From Petrocella sp024636985 (GTDB lineage: Bacteria; Bacillota; Clostridia; Lachnospirales; Vallitaleaceae), in assembly GCA_024636985.1 (NCBI GenBank), contig JAGXFY010000026.1, forward strand, positions 10,995 through 74,994: 64,000 bases of DNA, written 5' to 3'. How positions within the stretch are numbered: position 1 is the stretch's first letter; the number at the start of each line of letters is the position of its first letter. The translations under genes were made by a program, and so were the position numbers. The notes below the pieces were generated by a model. It searched no databases and had not been told where the DNA came from. It was given only the letters and a program-made list of their open reading frames with translations. Shown in pieces: positions 61,459 to 64,000 of this stretch.

Positions 61459-62985
61459 ATGAAGGATCAAGTTTTTGTGAAAATGGAAAATATATGCAAA
61501 ACCTTTGGTACAGTTAAGGCAAATGATCATATTAATTTTGAAGTGAATAAAGGTGAGATACATGCGCTACTCGGTGAGAATGGCGCAGGTAAAAGCACAT
61601 TAATGAACATGCTGTCAGGTATATATAAGCCTGACAGCGGTTCTATTTATATTCACAACATGCCTACAAAAATCGGTAGTCCAAAAGAATCCATCGAAAA
61701 AGGCATTGGTATGATTCATCAGCATTATAAACTGGTAGAGGTTCAAACAGCAAAAGAGAATGTTATTATGGGCCAAAAAGGGTCCTTTTTTTTACATCGC
61801 AAGAAATTGTCAAAAGATCTTAAAGAAATCATTGATCAATTCGGTTTGACGGTCAATCCGGATCAGAAGATCTACGACATGTCCATTGGTGAAAAGCAAG
61901 CTGTTGAGATCTTGAAAGTACTCTATAGAGGTGCAGACATATTAATCATGGATGAGCCGACTGCGGTATTGACACCTCAAGAAACAAGGAAACTATTTGC
62001 AATAATGAGAAACATGGCAAAAGAAGGTTGTGCAATCATCATTATAACCCACAAGTTGAATGAAGTAATGGAAATCTCGGATAAAGTTACAGTCCTTAGA
62101 AAAGGTACCACTGTTGGAACACTGATCACAAAAGAGACAACGCCTAGGGCACTTACGGACTTAATGGTAGGTAAATCTGTCAATCTCTCTATAGAACGTC
62201 CATTGATAGACAGAGGTAATCGATTACTCAAGGTGGACAAATTAAACGCCGTAGATCTGGAACATGTAAAGGTACTAAAAGACATATCTTTTGAGCTTTA
62301 TGAAGGTGAGATACTTGGCGTTGCCGGTGTATCCGGTAGTGGACAGAAGGAATTATGTGAAACGATTGCCGGTCTGTATCCAGTAAAGTCCGGTGAGATT
62401 ATTTATAAAGATGAGAGTCTTATTGGCAAATCCCCAAGAAGCATTATCAAAAAGGGTATCAGTATGAGTTTTATACCGGAAGATCGCTTGGGTATGGGAC
62501 TGGTTGCCTCAATGGATATGGTGGATAATTATCTTCTAAAAGAACATCATAATCAAAAAGGTATCTTCATAAAGCGTAAACCAATAGAAGAAATATGTAA
62601 AAAAATGATAGACACCTTAGAAATAAAAACCCCAGGGGTATATCATCCGGTTAAACAATTATCCGGTGGTAATATTCAGAAAGTCTTAATAGGACGTGAA
62701 ATTGATACCAACCCGAACGTTCTAATTACAGCTTATGCGGTGCGGGGCTTAGATATAGGCGCAACCCATACTATATATGATCTGGTCAATGAACAGAAGA
62801 AGAAGAACGTTGGTGTCTTATTTATTGGTGAGGATCTGGATGTTCTACTCGAACTGTGTGATCGAATCATGGTCATTTGCCAAGGTGAAGTAACCGGTAT
62901 TGTATATGCTAATCAGACAACAAGGGAAGAAGTAGGACTTATGATGGCTGGAGAGCGTATTGAAGGGATGGTGATGGCACAATGA
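61459..62985 (+). CDS. Nucleoside ABC transporter ATP-binding protein, two NBDs
   Basis: 508 residues. The first NBD has GENGAGKST (near 40), signature MSIGEKQAVEILK and Walker B ILIMDEPTAVLTP. The second has a degenerate Walker A region (GVSGSGQKELCETIAG), signature LSGGNIQKVLIGREI and a Walker B strand VLITAYAVRGLDIGA without the Asp-Glu pair. This asymmetry is usual in the NupO/RbsA-like family. It pairs with the BMP lipoprotein 27 bases upstream and with the permease that overlaps its stop. Confidence 0.94.
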   Translation: MKDQVFVKMENICKTFGTVKANDHINFEVNKGEIHALLGENGAGKSTLMNMLSGIYKPDSGSIYIHNMPTKIGSPKESIEKGIGMIHQHYKLVEVQTAKENVIMGQKGSFFLHRKKLSKDLKEIIDQFGLTVNPDQKIYDMSIGEKQAVEILKVLYRGADILIMDEPTAVLTPQETRKLFAIMRNMAKEGCAIIIITHKLNEVMEISDKVTVLRKGTTVGTLITKETTPRALTDLMVGKSVNLSIERPLIDRGNRLLKVDKLNAVDLEHVKVLKDISFELYEGEILGVAGVSGSGQKELCETIAGLYPVKSGEIIYKDESLIGKSPRSIIKKGISMSFIPEDRLGMGLVASMDMVDNYLLKEHHNQKGIFIKRKPIEEICKKMIDTLEIKTPGVYHPVKQLSGGNIQKVLIGREIDTNPNVLITAYAVRGLDIGATHTIYDLVNEQKKKNVGVLFIGEDLDVLLELCDRIMVICQGEVTGIVYANQTTREEVGLMMAGERIEGMVMAQ

Positions 62986-64000
62986 GAATGATAAAAAGAA
63001 CAGACATGACAGGTAAGAAAGCTGCCATCATCCGCATTGTCTCAATTATAGCGGCTTTCCTATTTACTTCAGTTTTCATAAGTGCACTCGGTCATAGTCC
63101 TATTAATGTATATTTTTCTATGGTAGAAGGGGCATTTGGCTCAGCCCATAGAATACGAGATACCTTTACCATTACCATACCACTGGTTGTGACTTCCATT
63201 GGTATCATGATAGCTTTTAAAATGAAGTTCTGGAATATCGGGGCTGAGGGTCAGATCATCGTAGGGGCTCTGGCTGCCAGTTATTTGGCGCTTCATTATA
63301 ATCATCTGCCTAAGATGATCTTGCTACCGGCTATGTTTCTTGCTGGTTTTGTAGGCGGTGGCTTATGGGCACTTATTCCTGCATTTTTTAAAGTCCAATT
63401 CGGTACGAATGAAACGATTTTTACTTTAATGATGAACTATGTTGCCTTAAAATGGGTGACCTATCTTCAATATGGTCCATGGAAAGATCCGGGCTCTTTA
63501 GGTTTTCCCAAGATTGCTAACTTTACCGATGCTGCAATCATGCCTAAGCTTTTTGGCGTGCATGTCGGATGGATCATTGCCATTATTCTAGTTATAATTA
63601 TTACCATCATGATGAATTACTCAAAAGCTGGGTATGAGATTGCTGTAGTAGGAGAAAGCGTGGATACGGCAAAATACGCTGGTATGAATGTAAAAAAAGT
63701 TGTCTTATCGGCTTTATTCATTAGTGGTGGTATTGCAGGTATTGTTGGTATGATGCAAGCTTCAGCTGTGAATCAAACGTTGTCGACTCAAGTAGCGGCA
63801 GGATACGGTTACACAGCCATTATTACGGCGTGGCTGTCCGGCCTTAAAGCTGCAATTATCATCCCGGTATCTCTACTTTTTGCGATTATGATAAAAGGTG
63901 GCAGCTTTATTCAAACAGCTTATCAGATTCCACAGTCAGCAGCAGGTATCTTACAAAGTGTTATTTTATTCTTTGTCATCGGTAGTGAGTTTTTTATACA
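62982..64000 (+). CDS. Nucleoside ABC transporter permease, truncated by window end
   Basis: About 340 residues from an ATG that overlaps the stop of the ATPase gene (ATGA), open to the last base. It begins MRMIKRTDMTGKKAAIIRIV and contains the permease-type motif KFWNIGAEGQIIVGALAASY (near 82-101), FGTNETIFTLMMNY and GESVDTAKYAGM (the ATPase contact loop). At least eight hydrophobic segments are present. It matches the first of the two NupP/NupQ-type permeases; the second is expected just beyond the window. Confidence 0.92.
   Translation, partial: MRMIKRTDMTGKKAAIIRIVSIIAAFLFTSVFISALGHSPINVYFSMVEGAFGSAHRIRDTFTITIPLVVTSIGIMIAFKMKFWNIGAEGQIIVGALAASYLALHYNHLPKMILLPAMFLAGFVGGGLWALIPAFFKVQFGTNETIFTLMMNYVALKWVTYLQYGPWKDPGSLGFPKIANFTDAAIMPKLFGVHVGWIIAIILVIIITIMMNYSKAGYEIAVVGESVDTAKYAGMNVKKVVLSALFISGGIAGIVGMMQASAVNQTLSTQVAAGYGYTAIITAWLSGLKAAIIIPVSLLFAIMIKGGSFIQTAYQIPQSAAGILQSVILFFVIGSEFFI

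Noticed and set aside
61459..62985. Degenerate second ATP site as sign of a broken transporter gene
   Set aside because: Asymmetric nucleotide-binding halves are normal in this sugar/nucleoside ABC family and the frame is intact.

Overview
The window is low-GC, densely coded DNA with AGGAGG-type ribosome sites. Its gene neighbourhoods are those of a Gram-positive anaerobe of class Clostridia: dgt-dnaG-rpoD-trmK-nif3, iscR-iscS-iscU-mnmA, cggR-gap-pgk-tpi-gpmI-eno-secG, a clostridial EF-G paralogue, and a 6S RNA of Firmicutes type. The exact genus is not determined; a Lachnospirales/Vallitalea-like member is my inference. It is ordinary chromosome. I see no rRNA or tRNA gene, CRISPR array, prophage or transposase.

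Layout. 1-2.3 kb: a truncated M3 peptidase, a zinc-ribbon membrane protein and a DUF3783-like protein. 2.5-10.5 kb: a replication/transcription/RNA-modification cluster (dgt, dnaG, rpoD, trmK, nif3, a TGS-uridine-kinase fusion, an RluA-type synthase). 10.6-10.8 kb: 6S RNA with its own promoter and terminator. 10.8-14.3 kb, minus strand: hisC-tyrA-aroA for aromatic amino acids. 14.9-16.9 kb: EF-G-like GTPase. 17.1-20.3 kb: Fe-S cluster and tRNA thiolation operon. 20.4-23.3 kb: a PHP phosphatase and a Na/phosphate symporter. 23.7-32.9 kb: lower glycolysis under CggR, interrupted by fabV, which has its own FabT-like operator. 33-36.9 kb: secG, an MFS exporter, asd and a pirin. 37.3-44.0 kb: an operon encoding a divergent condensin-like (MksF-MksE-MksB / JetABC-like) complex whose last gene overlaps lipA, followed by a D-Ala-D-Ala ligase homologue. 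46-51.3 kb: a catalytically dead rhomboid-like protein, an HTH regulator, and serC-serA-DUF1015. 51.5-59.1 kb: hflK-hflC, argC, an MFS transporter, glgB and ndk. 59.2-64 kb: a guanine riboswitch, xpt, and a BMP-type nucleoside ABC transporter cut by the window end.

How the parts work together. The glycolytic block and glgB handle carbon flow. serC/serA, asd, argC and the aro/tyr/his genes draw amino-acid precursors from it. The riboswitch-xpt-BMP region is a purine salvage and uptake module.

The most unusual content is (i) the three-gene SMC complex without a recognisable MksG/JetD nuclease, with an Asn where SMC proteins have the Walker B glutamate; (ii) families of structured intergenic repeats near 14.4, 23.3-23.6, 29.8, 31.3 and 36.9-37.2 kb; and (iii) several striking inverted or tandem repeats in the glycolytic leaders, including a perfect 22-bp palindrome between gap and pgk and five 7-bp tandem units plus a long hairpin in the gpmI leader.
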